Both the position numbers and the translations under genes were made by a program. This document shows, one piece after another, positions 20,021 through 30,057 of a stretch of DNA of 64,000 bases. Within the stretch, counting starts at the first letter, position 1; each line of letters begins with the position of its first letter. The notes under the pieces were generated by a model. The model was not told the DNA's origin and did no database searches. It saw only the letters and a program-made list of their open reading frames with translations. The stretch comes from Lachnospiraceae bacterium (GTDB lineage Bacteria > Bacillota > Clostridia > Lachnospirales > Lachnospiraceae): contig JAQXVT010000053.1 of the NCBI GenBank assembly GCA_029225065.1, positions 1-64,000 on the forward strand, in the 5' to 3' direction.

Positions 20021-21070
20021 TTACTTCGCAGTGCTGCTTCCACTCTCCGTCTGCGCCTCATCCGTCTTCGACGCATACACCTGTGCCAGCTTGCCCATCA
20101 CCACAAACCGGGTCGAATCATCGCCGGTACACGTCGACAGTGTCACCACGCGGTCCTCCCGCGTGACCTCGACTCCCGTATTGTCCACAACAGAGCTCGA
20201 AAATGCCTGATTTACAAACTGATTAAACTCATCCTCCGTGAAGGTGATCTGATAGGTCAGGCCGATCTTGTTGACCACGGATGCGGAAAAGATGCGGTAC
20301 TGATAGATCAGATCCGGGGTGTAAATCCAGAAATATTTGCTCTTTTTGAAGACATCCGGATCGTTGTAATTTTTCAGCTTTCCGAACATCGAACCGTTCT
20401 TCATGTTGTGACCGTAGATGATCGTATTCTGATCAGTGAGGTCTGCTTCGTTGTCGCAGTTCATAAAGAGACAGCCTGCAAAATTGTCGGTCCTCTCAAA
20501 CGTCCGGTGCAGATAGTAGTCATTGTCCTCGCCCTGCACGACCGGGTAGGAAATATCCAGCGCCCGAATACGCAGCCAGCCGACGATATCCTCGTTTACT
20601 GCTTTCAGCTGATCGAAATCGATCGGATTGCGCATCATTGGAACCGTGACTTCTTCCCCATTTTCTTCTATTGTTTTTAACGTTTTTCCGGTGATCGACT
20701 GTACTGCAGACGCATCCTTCAGCGTATCATCGTCATCGAGTGCATCATAGTCGCCGGTGCCCTGCCCGTCTACCGTATAGCTGCTCTCCAGATTGTCGTA
20801 CTCATCCGAACCCTGCTTGTAATTCTTGTAAAATCCATACAGTGTCCACCCGGAATACAGGAACACGCCAAGTGCAATGATCATCAGAAGAAAACGCAGG
20901 ACATCGCCGAACGTCCTCTTTCTCTTTTTCTTTTTGTTCGTGTGCACTTCCCGGTACGGGATTTCGCCGTTCCCATAAGGAGCTCCATTTTTTCCGTAGC
21001 CGCGCGGATCCTGCCCGCCGTCATGCACACCGCTGCTGTTTTGCCTGCCCCTGTCATCTCTGTCATTCAT
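20021..21070 (-). CDS. Class B sortase
   Basis: VVQGEDNDYYLHRTFERTDNFAGCLFMNCDNE, IYGHNMKNGSMFGKL, LSTCTGDDSTRFVVMGKL; start likely MNDRDDRGRQ. Confidence 0.92.
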   Translation of the reverse strand: MNDRDDRGRQNSSGVHDGGQDPRGYGKNGAPYGNGEIPYREVHTNKKKKRKRTFGDVLRFLLMIIALGVFLYSGWTLYGFYKNYKQGSDEYDNLESSYTVDGQGTGDYDALDDDDTLKDASAVQSITGKTLKTIEENGEEVTVPMMRNPIDFDQLKAVNEDIVGWLRIRALDISYPVVQGEDNDYYLHRTFERTDNFAGCLFMNCDNEADLTDQNTIIYGHNMKNGSMFGKLKNYNDPDVFKKSKYFWIYTPDLIYQYRIFSASVVNKIGLTYQITFTEDEFNQFVNQAFSSSVVDNTGVEVTREDRVVTLSTCTGDDSTRFVVMGKLAQVYASKTDEAQTESGSSTAK

Positions 21071-21199
21071 TTTTTCATCACTCCTGTCAGATTCTGATAT
21101 ATGGTAACTCTTAACCGCCAGATAATTTTTTATCCGGCGAATACGCTCCACTGATGAAATGTACTGAATTTTGAAGGTTGACTCTGAACTATTACCACT

Positions 21200-22348
21200 T
21201 TACCGTAAGATTCTTTTTTCCTGACCGACCGGCGGAAACGTCACAATGAACCGCGTATTTTTCTGGTCGCTTGCCGCTGTGATTGTGCCGCCGTGCAGCT
21301 CCACAACCTGTTTTGCGATTGCCAGGCCGAGTCCGGAGCCTCCTGTTTTGCTCGAACGGGAATCATCCGCACGGTAGAAACGTTCAAAAATCATCTCCAG
21401 TTTTTTCTGCGGAATCTGCGGCCCCTCATTCGTAAAGACGATCGTCGTCCTTCCATGGCCGCCGCGCGCCTGAATCAGGATCTGCGTATTCTCACTGCCG
21501 TACGCGGCCGCATTGCGCAGCAGATTTTCAAATACGCGCGCCAGCTTATCCGGATCGCCCTCGATCATCAGTCCCTCCTGTGCATCGACCGCACACGTCA
21601 TTCCCTTTTTCTGCAGCATGCCATAATTTTCATCTGCGATCTGCTCAAGAAAAATGGAAAGATCCATCTCCTGTTTTTCAAGCACAAAGTCCTGGAGATT
21701 AAATTTTGTGATATCAAAAAATTCATTGATCAGCTCTTCAAGGCGAAGCGCTTTCTCCAGTGTGATATGCGTATATTTTGCCCGCTCAGAAGGATCCATA
21801 TCCGGCTGATTTTCCAGCATCGTCAGATAGGCGACCACCGATGTCAGCGGAGTGCGCAGATCATGTGCCAGATACGCAACCAGCTCATTCTTTTTCTGCT
21901 CGCTGACCGCCGCCTCCTTTTCCCTGCGCAAAAGCTCTCCCTTCAGCTCCTCGAGCTGTCCGGTAAGAGACAGCAGCTCTTCCGGCAGCACCACCGGAGC
22001 TTCAGGCGCATGTTCCACCTGATCGAGCGCACTGCTGATATCACTCAAATATGCTGTCATACGGCTTACCGCAATCACAAACAGCGTGCCGACGGAGACT
22101 ATACAGCCAAGCAGTCCAATGCACTGCTTATTGTTTACCACCATGCTCTTAAACAGCTCCTCCGCTTCTTTGTACGTCATTCCCCTCACATAGACCAGCA
22201 GCTGCACTGCCGCTTCTGTGACCAGCGTTCCAAGCACGCTTTGTGCCGCCAGAGAAAATACGCCGTACCATACCGCGGATGCCAGAATGAATACGGCAAA
22301 TGCTCGCAGCAGAATCTTTTTGCGGAATCTGCGATACTCATTTTTCAA
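21200..22348 (-). CDS. Sensor histidine kinase (VanS-like)
   Basis: AYLAHDLRTPLTSVVAYL, RFYRADDSRSSKTGGSGLGLAIAKQVVELHGG. Confidence 0.93.
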   Translation of the reverse strand: MKNEYRRFRKKILLRAFAVFILASAVWYGVFSLAAQSVLGTLVTEAAVQLLVYVRGMTYKEAEELFKSMVVNNKQCIGLLGCIVSVGTLFVIAVSRMTAYLSDISSALDQVEHAPEAPVVLPEELLSLTGQLEELKGELLRREKEAAVSEQKKNELVAYLAHDLRTPLTSVVAYLTMLENQPDMDPSERAKYTHITLEKALRLEELINEFFDITKFNLQDFVLEKQEMDLSIFLEQIADENYGMLQKKGMTCAVDAQEGLMIEGDPDKLARVFENLLRNAAAYGSENTQILIQARGGHGRTTIVFTNEGPQIPQKKLEMIFERFYRADDSRSSKTGGSGLGLAIAKQVVELHGGTITAASDQKNTRFIVTFPPVGQEKRILR

Positions 22349-23033
22349 TTTTATATCCTACTCCCCAGACGGTCTTGATGAAATCGCTCTTGCGTGTTCC
22401 GTCGCCCATCTTTTCACGCAGATGCCGGATGTGTACCATCACCGTATTATTGCTGTTTTTGAAATACTTTTCCTTCCAGATCTGCTCAAAAAGCTGTTCG
22501 GAACTGATCACCTTGCCCCGGTTTGAACAAAGCAGCCAGAGAATATCAAATTCGATCGGGGTCAGGACCAGTTCTTTCTCGTTGTAGGTGCACTCGTGCG
22601 TGTCACGGTTCATCACCAGTCCGGCAAAATCGATTATATTTTCCTGCTGCTTTACGTTGTCGTTGTATTTTGTATAGCGGCGCATCTGTGCCTTGACGCG
22701 CGCCACAAGCTCGAGCGGATTGAACGGCTTTGGGATGTAATCGTCTGCACCGAGTGTCAGACCTGTGATCTTGTCGGTGTCCTCCGTCTTTGCGGTCAGC
22801 ATAATCACCGGAAACCGATAGCTTTCCCTGATTTTCTGCAGAACTGCAAATCCGTCCATATCCGGAAGCATGACATCCAGAAGTGCCAGCATCGGCGCTT
22901 CCGCTTCGACCTTTCGAAGTGCCTCGCGGCCGGTAAATGCAAGCTCCACCTCATAGCCTTCATTTCTCAGGTACAGTGCAATCACCTCAGCGATCTCCCG
23001 TTCATCGTCGAGTACCAGTATTTTATTGTTCAT
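22338..23033 (-). CDS. OmpR/VanR-type response regulator
   Basis: Receiver plus winged helix (LTPIEFDILWLLCSNRGKVISSEQLFEQIW); overlaps kinase start. Confidence 0.94.
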   Translation of the reverse strand: MNNKILVLDDEREIAEVIALYLRNEGYEVELAFTGREALRKVEAEAPMLALLDVMLPDMDGFAVLQKIRESYRFPVIMLTAKTEDTDKITGLTLGADDYIPKPFNPLELVARVKAQMRRYTKYNDNVKQQENIIDFAGLVMNRDTHECTYNEKELVLTPIEFDILWLLCSNRGKVISSEQLFEQIWKEKYFKNSNNTVMVHIRHLREKMGDGTRKSDFIKTVWGVGYKIEK

Positions 23034-23085
23034 ACGAAATCCTTATCTGCAGGCACGTTTCCGTGCCTGCTTTTGCTGCTGCTTT

Positions 23086-24474
23086 TTACTCGCAGTTGCC
23101 AACGGTACGCGGGTACGGCAGTACGTCGCGGATATTTGCCATGCCGGTCAGATACATCACGCAGCGCTCAAATCCAAGTCCGAAACCTGCATGTCTCGTG
23201 GAACCGTATTTTCTGAGGTCCATATAATAACGGTAATCCTCCTCACGCATGCCAAGCTCATGGATTCTTGCCGCCAGCTTATCGAAATCGTCCTCTCTCT
23301 GGCTGCCGCCGATGATCTCGCCGATGCCAGGTACAAGGCAGTCCATTGCCGCTACGGTCTTGCCATCCTCGTTCATCTTCATATAGAAGGCCTTGATCTC
23401 CTTCGGATAATCCGTCACGAACAGCGGGCGTTTGTAAATCTGCTCGGTCAGATAACGCTCATGCTCAGTCTGCAGGTCGCAGCCCCAGGATACCTTGTAT
23501 TCAAATTTGTCGTTGTGCTTCTCCAGAATCTCAATCGCCTCTGTGTAGGTCACATGTCCGAACTCGGAGTTCAGCACGTGGTTCAGACGGTCAATCAGTC
23601 CCTTGTCCACGAAGGAATTGAAGAAATTCATCTCTTCCGGTGCATGCTCCAGCACGTAACTGATGAGGTACTTGATCATATCCTCTGCCAGACGCATATC
23701 ATCATTCAGATCCGCAAACGCGATCTCCGGCTCGATCATCCAGAACTCAGCCGCATGACGTGCGGTGTTTGAATTTTCCGCACGGAACGTCGGTCCAAAG
23801 GTATAAACGTTGCGGAATGCCTGTGCGAATGTCTCGACATCCAGCTGGCCGCTTACGGTCAGGTTTGTCATTTTTCCGAAGAAATCCTGTGAAAAGTCTA
23901 CCTTTCCGTCTTTATCCTTCGGGATATTGTTCAGGTCCATCGTCGTAACCTGGAACATCTCGCCTGCACCCTCGCAGTCGCTTCCTGTGATGATCGGTGT
24001 ATGCACGTATACAAATCCTCTTTCCTGGAAGAACTGATGAATCGCGTAAGCGATCAGGGAACGCACGCGGAACACTGCCTGGAAAGTATTCGTACGTGGA
24101 CGCAGATGCGGAACGGTACGCAGGTACTCCAGAGAGTGACGTTTTTTCTGCATCGGATAATCCGATGTGGAAGCGCCCTCGAGTTCTACCTTTGCCGCCT
24201 GAATCTCAAACGGCTGCTTTGCGTTCGGCGTCTCCACCAGCGTACCGGTAACAATCACTGCTGCTCCGACGTTCATTTTGCAGATGTCAGCAAAATTTTC
24301 AAGCTGATCGGAGTACACAATCTGAAGTGTCTCAAAAAACGTACCGTCATGCAGTACGATAAATCCAAAGGTCTTTGAATCACGGTTGCTGCGCACCCAA
24401 CCTCCTACTGTGATCTCTTTTCCCACGTAGGACGCGCGGTCGTGATACAATTCTCTTACCGTAGTAAATTCCAT
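23086..24474 (-). CDS. asnS: Asparagine--tRNA ligase
   Basis: [21 protein letters not shown], class II motifs, [27 protein letters not shown]. Confidence 0.96.
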   Translation of the reverse strand: MEFTTVRELYHDRASYVGKEITVGGWVRSNRDSKTFGFIVLHDGTFFETLQIVYSDQLENFADICKMNVGAAVIVTGTLVETPNAKQPFEIQAAKVELEGASTSDYPMQKKRHSLEYLRTVPHLRPRTNTFQAVFRVRSLIAYAIHQFFQERGFVYVHTPIITGSDCEGAGEMFQVTTMDLNNIPKDKDGKVDFSQDFFGKMTNLTVSGQLDVETFAQAFRNVYTFGPTFRAENSNTARHAAEFWMIEPEIAFADLNDDMRLAEDMIKYLISYVLEHAPEEMNFFNSFVDKGLIDRLNHVLNSEFGHVTYTEAIEILEKHNDKFEYKVSWGCDLQTEHERYLTEQIYKRPLFVTDYPKEIKAFYMKMNEDGKTVAAMDCLVPGIGEIIGGSQREDDFDKLAARIHELGMREEDYRYYMDLRKYGSTRHAGFGLGFERCVMYLTGMANIRDVLPYPRTVGNCE

Positions 24475-24588
24475 TTTTTTGTTCTCCTATCTTTTTCTTT
24501 CCGGAGACTGCCGACAGCCGGAAAAAAAAACGGCCTGCACCATTTTTCACACACTATGCCCCGTCTCGCCACGCAGTCTGTTTGACCT

Positions 24589-24617
24589 ATTATAGCCTCT
24601 TTTGCAGGGGACTGCAA
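24589..24617 (-). promoter_or_regulatory. Sigma-A promoter of asnS
   Basis: Minus strand TTGCAG - 17 nt - TATAAT. Confidence 0.7.
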
Positions 24618-24635
24618 GTTGAATCTGCTTCCTGT

Positions 24636-24745
24636 TCAGAGTCAGGTGAAATATCATACAGTGCCCGTAAAACGCTTGCGTTTTTTATGGTACTGTATGA
24701 TACTTCATCTGGCGGATACACCACAGCTTGACAGAGTATTCTCCT
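24636..24745. repeat. Intergenic palindromic element (dispersed repeat copy R)
   Basis: GAAATATCATACAGTGCC...GGTACTGTATGATACTTC arms; flanks TTCAGAGTC and TCTGGCGGATACACCACA recur near 18.7 and 21.1 kb. Confidence 0.55.
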
Positions 24746-24926
24746 CTTCTTTACAATCATTACAATATTTTTTTATTTTTCCTGCAACAATCCGGCCGTT
24801 TCCGCACACTTATATGTAGAACGGTAAATTTCACACCCTGAAATTCTGAAACGTTCAAATGTATTTTGTTTTGCGCAAAACCCGGTATGTTCTATATACC
24901 TTCACTTACTTAAAGGAGATTTTCAG

Positions 24927-25427
24927 ATGAATCAGACCACAGAGCTTGTCCGCCGGGCCGCATCCGGCGACGCGCATGCATTTGCCACGCTCTATTCCTT
25001 CATTTATAAGGATCTGTACCGTTTTTCTCTTTACACCCTGCAAAATCCGCAGGATGCCGAGGACGCGGTCAGCGAGGCGGTGCTTGACGCATTTTCAGGC
25101 ATCGGAGGACTTCGCGATCCGGCTGCATTTAAAAGCTGGATGTTCGCGATCCTGTCCGCCAAATGTAAGCAAAAAATCCGTCAGTATAAAAATGCCGACA
25201 GCGAGCTTTCCGAAGACCTCGCCGCAGATGACTGCAGTTTAAGCGAACAGACCGCTGTCCGACTCGCCTTTCATTCCCTTTCACCGCAGGACCGCCTGAT
25301 TCTCTCACTTCATCTCTTCGGCGGCTATACAAGCCAGGAGATCGGCGAGCAGTTGGAAATGCCAGCCGGAACAGTTCGTTCCAGACAGAGCCGTGCACTG
25401 CAAAAGCTGCAGACACTGCTTAGCTGA
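24927..25427 (+). CDS. RNA polymerase sigma factor, sigma-70 family (ECF-type)
   Basis: DAEDAVSEAVLDAFSGI region 2; GGYTSQEIGEQLEMPAGTVRSRQSRALQKL region 4. Confidence 0.92.
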   Translation: MNQTTELVRRAASGDAHAFATLYSFIYKDLYRFSLYTLQNPQDAEDAVSEAVLDAFSGIGGLRDPAAFKSWMFAILSAKCKQKIRQYKNADSELSEDLAADDCSLSEQTAVRLAFHSLSPQDRLILSLHLFGGYTSQEIGEQLEMPAGTVRSRQSRALQKLQTLLS

Positions 25428-25507
25428 CTGACGACAGTTCGCCTCCAGTCAGAGACAAAAGACTTTTGACCATGACATCATCATAATAGAAAGGATGACT
25501 TACTGAT

Positions 25508-27943
25508 ATGAACGAAAAACAACTTCTGGACCGGCTGAAACAGGACGCAGACGCGGTCACTCCGCCGGAAACGCTCTCGCCGGAAGCAATCGAGCGGATG
25601 CTGCTGGACGCCCGGGAAAGCCAGGCTGCACAATCGCAAAATTCCGCCAAACGATTATTGGATACCCAAGAACCTTTCGCAGATTCCGATTCTTCCGATA
25701 TGCAGAACTTTTCAACAGATTCCATTTCTTCTAATCCACAAAAACATTTCACATCACAGGAATCTGAGGAAGAGCACCGCACTTTCTTTGCAGTTTCTGC
25801 TGACAGCCGCTCTGACACCCAGGCTTCGGCACAAAGCGCGGCTTTCTCAGATACAGATTCCTCATCCAGGAAAGGAGGCAGCAACATGAAAAAACACACT
25901 TCTTTTTACCGCTGCGCAATGCGCTACGGAAGCCTCGCCGCCGTCTTTGTACTCGGTGTCACCGTACTGTGGCAGGCAAACCAGATCTCTTCGCTCAAGG
26001 AAAATCAGGCAGCACTGCCGCAGGGAAATGGAAGGGCTGCGGTTGTCATCGAGACCGAAGCTTTAGAAAATGCTAAACAGAATACAGATACCGAAGATAC
26101 AAACAATGAAAAAGCATCTATCCCTGATACGAATCAGAATGGGCCAAATGCAGCCGAAGCATCAATGGCAGAAAAACACGATGATGGAGCTGACTCTTCC
26201 AGCTTTTCCGATACATTGAATAATATCGATTCATCAGAACTCGCAGCAGCCTCTGCACAGCAGGAAGACGCATTCACTTACGCCGACTCCTATGAGCAGA
26301 TCTACGATACCTTAAAGGATAAGCTCGGCCTCTCGCTGTACGGACGAGATACTGCCTATGATGTTTACGCAGAAGTAGCCAGTGACACCGGAGCAGCGGT
26401 TGCCACTTCTGCTGATGACGCTGCTTCCTCCGGTTCTGACGTAAATGGGATTGATTTTTCTGAAACGAATCTGCAGGAGATGGGTGTTGATGAGGGCGAT
26501 ATCGTAAAAACAGATGGTCAGTACCTTTACATTCTGAAACAGGATCTGTCCTTCTCGATCATTCACGCAGACGGAAGTGATCTTACCTTATGCAGTACGA
26601 CAGATCTCGATGCATCTTCTCTCTCCAACGCGTCCGTAAAAGAGCTGTACCTTGACGGCAGTCAGCTCACGGTTCTGTTTCAGGGCACCCAGACCTCGCT
26701 GGAACAGGAGGACGAAGTCTACTATACCGCCTCCCAGATGTCATCTGTTCTTTGTACGTATGATATTTCCGATCCGAACGCTCCGAAACTGACCGGAAGT
26801 CTCACTCAGGAGGGACGCTATTCCACTTCCCGAAAAGTCGGAAACTATCTGTATCTCTTTACCAGCTATACGCCGACACTTCTCGATGCGTATGCTTCCA
26901 GTACGATGGCTCCGCGTGTCAACGGCACTGCCGTTCCTGCCTCCTGCTTCTACCTTCCGGAGCAGCTGAGCAGTCAGCAGTACCTTGTAATCACCGCAGT
27001 AGATTTGAGTGCAAACGCAGCCGTCACCGACCAGAAAGTCCTCGTTTCCGGAGCAGATAATTTCTATGTCAGCACCGAAAACATCTATATTGCAACCGAA
27101 AATTATAATTCCGATGATACGTTCACGGAGCTTGCCAAGTTCCACTACGACAACGGGCATATCACCGGCGTCGCTGCCGGTTCTGTACGCGGCTACCTGA
27201 ATAATTCATTCTCCTTAAATGAATACAACGGATATCTCCGTATCGTATCGACATATTACGATTCATCAAACGATGACTGGACAGAGAAAAATATTCTTAC
27301 GATTTTTGATGAAAACCTGAAGCAGGTCAGCACCATCGACGATCTCGCCTCCGGTGAGACAATCCGCTCTGCCCGCTTTCTCGAAGACACCGGATATTTC
27401 GTCACCTTCCGGCAGACAGACCCACTGTTCCGCGTCGATCTCTCCGATCCAACTGCTCCAAAGATTACCGGTGAATTAAAGGTCAGTGGTTTTTCCTCCT
27501 ACCTGCACTTTTACGGTGAAAACCTTCTGCTCGGCATCGGCTACGAAGCCGACGAAAATACCGGTGAGACGACCGGCATCAAACTCTCGATGTTCGATCT
27601 CTCGGATCCGGATGAATTAAAAGAAGTAAATCGAATCGCAATCTCTGGCATCACCTGGGCTCCTGCGATTGATGATTACAAATCGATTCTTGTCGATGCA
27701 GAGAAAAATCTGATCGGGTTCTACTGCGACGGCCGCTATCTTGTTTATTCTTACGACAGTGAAAATGGTTTTGAACGGATGCTGGTCTACGACTTCTTCG
27801 AGGACGATCTGATGGAGACTGCACAGTACGACACCATGCGCGGACTGTACATCGGCGATACGCTGTATCTGGCCGGCGATGGATTCGTGGTTCCGTTTGA
27901 TCTTGCGGATGGATGCAGCAAGCAGGAGGTATTCCGGTACTAA
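25508..27943 (+). CDS. Membrane-anchored protein with C-terminal beta-propeller domain, partner of the sigma factor
   Basis: About 130-aa N-terminal region, one TM (GSLAAVFVLGVTVLW), then propeller domain (DFSETNLQEMGVDEGDIVKTDGQYLYIL...). Confidence 0.85.
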   Translation: MNEKQLLDRLKQDADAVTPPETLSPEAIERMLLDARESQAAQSQNSAKRLLDTQEPFADSDSSDMQNFSTDSISSNPQKHFTSQESEEEHRTFFAVSADSRSDTQASAQSAAFSDTDSSSRKGGSNMKKHTSFYRCAMRYGSLAAVFVLGVTVLWQANQISSLKENQAALPQGNGRAAVVIETEALENAKQNTDTEDTNNEKASIPDTNQNGPNAAEASMAEKHDDGADSSSFSDTLNNIDSSELAAASAQQEDAFTYADSYEQIYDTLKDKLGLSLYGRDTAYDVYAEVASDTGAAVATSADDAASSGSDVNGIDFSETNLQEMGVDEGDIVKTDGQYLYILKQDLSFSIIHADGSDLTLCSTTDLDASSLSNASVKELYLDGSQLTVLFQGTQTSLEQEDEVYYTASQMSSVLCTYDISDPNAPKLTGSLTQEGRYSTSRKVGNYLYLFTSYTPTLLDAYASSTMAPRVNGTAVPASCFYLPEQLSSQQYLVITAVDLSANAAVTDQKVLVSGADNFYVSTENIYIATENYNSDDTFTELAKFHYDNGHITGVAAGSVRGYLNNSFSLNEYNGYLRIVSTYYDSSNDDWTEKNILTIFDENLKQVSTIDDLASGETIRSARFLEDTGYFVTFRQTDPLFRVDLSDPTAPKITGELKVSGFSSYLHFYGENLLLGIGYEADENTGETTGIKLSMFDLSDPDELKEVNRIAISGITWAPAIDDYKSILVDAEKNLIGFYCDGRYLVYSYDSENGFERMLVYDFFEDDLMETAQYDTMRGLYIGDTLYLAGDGFVVPFDLADGCSKQEVFRY

Positions 27944-27974
27944 AAAACATTCATGCTACAAACAGGTCCCCAAC

Positions 27975-28030
27975 CACTGCTTATTACTCCGCGCAATTGA
28001 AGCAGTGGGACTTGCCTGACTTGGTTAAAT
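27975..28030. repeat. Dispersed hairpin repeat, copy A
   Basis: CACTGCTTATTACTCCGCGCAATTGAAGCAGTGGGACTTGCCTGACTTGGTTAAAT; CACTGCTT/AAGCAGTG stem. Confidence 0.75.
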
Positions 28031-28046
28031 TCTTCTGATTATAAAA

Positions 28047-28089
28047 AATCCTCTGTGTACCACTTTATTGTATGGCCACACAGAGGATT
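28047..28089. terminator. Bidirectional terminator between propeller gene (+) and rsmA (-)
   Basis: AATCCTCTGTGT ... ACACAGAGGATT, 12-bp stem with flanking A/T tracts. Confidence 0.85.
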
Positions 28090-28110
28090 CTTCAGTTTTT
28101 TACGGTTGTC

Positions 28111-28992
28111 TTAATATGATGCCATATGCCGCTCCGTCAGCGCATCGCTGAGCTGTGCAAACTGTTCCAGCGTCAGCTGCTCGCCGCGCACCGTCTCTTT
28201 CCAGCCAAGCGCTGCAAAAGTTTCCAGCAATTCTTCTTTTCCATATGGAAGATCAGTGGCATTTTTCAGTCCGTTCAGCAGCGTCTTGCGGCGCTGGTTG
28301 AAGGAAGCCCGGATCAATGCAAACATCAGCTTTTCATCCTTTACCGATACCGGCGGATTCTGATAGCTTTCCAGATGAATGACTGCACTTCCAACATTTG
28401 GCCGCGGCATAAAGCAGTTTGGCGGCACGTTCGCTGCGATATACGGCGAAGCATAGTACTGAACAGCCAGCGACAGCGCACCGTAATCCTTGCTGCCCGG
28501 TCCGGCCTGCATCCGCTGTGCCACTTCTTTCTGCACCATGACGGTGATGCTGCTCACCGGCACATGACTCTCATAAAGCCCCATGATAATCGGCGTCGTG
28601 ATATAATATGGAAGATTTGCCACGACCTTGATCGGACGTCCTCCGTTTTTCTCCTGCGCAAGCGCTTCGAGATCCAGTTTCAAAATGTCCTGGTTGATCA
28701 CGGTCACGTTATCGTATCCCGCCAGTGTCTCCTCCAGAATCGGGATCAGATTCCGGTCGATCTCCACTGCTGTCACTTCCCGTGCTGCTTCTGCCAGATA
28801 CTGCGTCATCGTGCCGATGCCCGGTCCGATCTCCAGCACAAAGTCATCCTTTGTGATGCCTGCCGCCGCGATGATCTTATCCAGCACATGCGGATCAATC
28901 AGGAAATTCTGGCCAAATTTTTTCTGAAAATCAAAGCCGTGCTTCTGAATCACTTCTATTGTTTTTTTTGGGTTGGATAATTTTTCTGTCAT
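28111..28992 (-). CDS. rsmA: 16S rRNA (adenine1518/1519-N6)-dimethyltransferase
   Basis: KKFGQNFLID, VLEIGPGIGTMTQYLAEAA, VVANLPYYITTPII. Confidence 0.96.
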   Translation of the reverse strand: MTEKLSNPKKTIEVIQKHGFDFQKKFGQNFLIDPHVLDKIIAAAGITKDDFVLEIGPGIGTMTQYLAEAAREVTAVEIDRNLIPILEETLAGYDNVTVINQDILKLDLEALAQEKNGGRPIKVVANLPYYITTPIIMGLYESHVPVSSITVMVQKEVAQRMQAGPGSKDYGALSLAVQYYASPYIAANVPPNCFMPRPNVGSAVIHLESYQNPPVSVKDEKLMFALIRASFNQRRKTLLNGLKNATDLPYGKEELLETFAALGWKETVRGEQLTLEQFAQLSDALTERHMASY

Positions 28993-29214
28993 GGACTCCC
29001 CCTGTATTTTTCTCTGATGCTGCACTTTTTTCGCGCAGCCATTTTATTTTCCATCTCTTATCGAATTATTTTGTATCTTCTGTCGAATTTCGGTTCCCTT
29101 TTCTTTTGTATTTCTTACCGATTTTCGATTCTGTTCTACTTTGTATTTTTTACTGAATCTCAATATTCTTCACACTATCTATCTCCTGCCGGCTCTTCTG
29201 AATTCTTTTTCTTC

Positions 29215-29985
29215 TCATCGAATTTTCGAATATACCCGCTTCACATTTGCATAAGTGGCATCCTCCACCTCCTGCGGTGTCACCCCTTTGATTCTCGCAA
29301 TCTCCTCGATCACAAGCGGAAGATACAAAGAGGAATTGCGCTTGCCGCGGTTTGGTGTCGGTGCAAGATACGGACAGTCGGTCTCGACTACGATATGATC
29401 CAGCGGAACTGCTGCCGCCACTTCCTTCATCACACGCGCGTTTTTAAAGGTCACAACGCCGCCGATTCCGATCGAATATCCCAACTTCACATACTCAAGT
29501 GCCATCTGCGCCGATGAGGAAAAGCAGTGAATCACACCGCCGGTCGTCCCGGCATGCTCCTTTTTCATAATCTCAAAGGTCTCCTGCGCAGCGTCCCTGC
29601 TGTGAATATTCACCGGAAGTCCGTTTTCTTTTGCCATATTCAGCTGGGCGATAAACCACTCCTTCTGGCAGTCATGCGATTCTTTGTCCCAGTAATAATC
29701 CAGTCCGATCTCTCCGACTGCTACCGTCTTCGGCTTTTTGCACAGCTCATACAGCCACTGCATTTTCTCCTCATTCAGACTGCCGACATGATCCGGATGT
29801 ACCCCCGCCGCCGCATAGATAAATGGATACTGCTCCGCCAGCGCCTGGCTCGCCGCCACGCCCTCCAGCGAGGCTCCCATGTTGATGATGCCTCCGATGC
29901 CTGCCTCCTCCATACCCGAAAGAAGCACCTCCCGGTCTTCGTCAAACTGTTCGTCATCATAATGTGCATGACTGTCAAATATCAT
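29215..29985 (-). CDS. TatD family DNase/hydrolase
   Basis: MIFDSHAHYDDEQFDEDR, GEIGLDYYWD, ETDCPYLAPTPNRGKRN. Confidence 0.95.
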   Translation of the reverse strand: MIFDSHAHYDDEQFDEDREVLLSGMEEAGIGGIINMGASLEGVAASQALAEQYPFIYAAAGVHPDHVGSLNEEKMQWLYELCKKPKTVAVGEIGLDYYWDKESHDCQKEWFIAQLNMAKENGLPVNIHSRDAAQETFEIMKKEHAGTTGGVIHCFSSSAQMALEYVKLGYSIGIGGVVTFKNARVMKEVAAAVPLDHIVVETDCPYLAPTPNRGKRNSSLYLPLVIEEIARIKGVTPQEVEDATYANVKRVYSKIR

Positions 29986-30057
29986 TCTTTTGTCTCCGTT
30001 TCTTTCTCCAAATTTTTTCTATCCACATTTGTCTTTTCATTCTTTATCCTGTGTTTC

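Noticed and set aside
24475-24600. T-box leader upstream of asnS
   Set aside because: A strong promoter lies ~110 nt upstream of the start and no T-box consensus (TGGnACCGCG-type) or specifier structure is visible in the leader.
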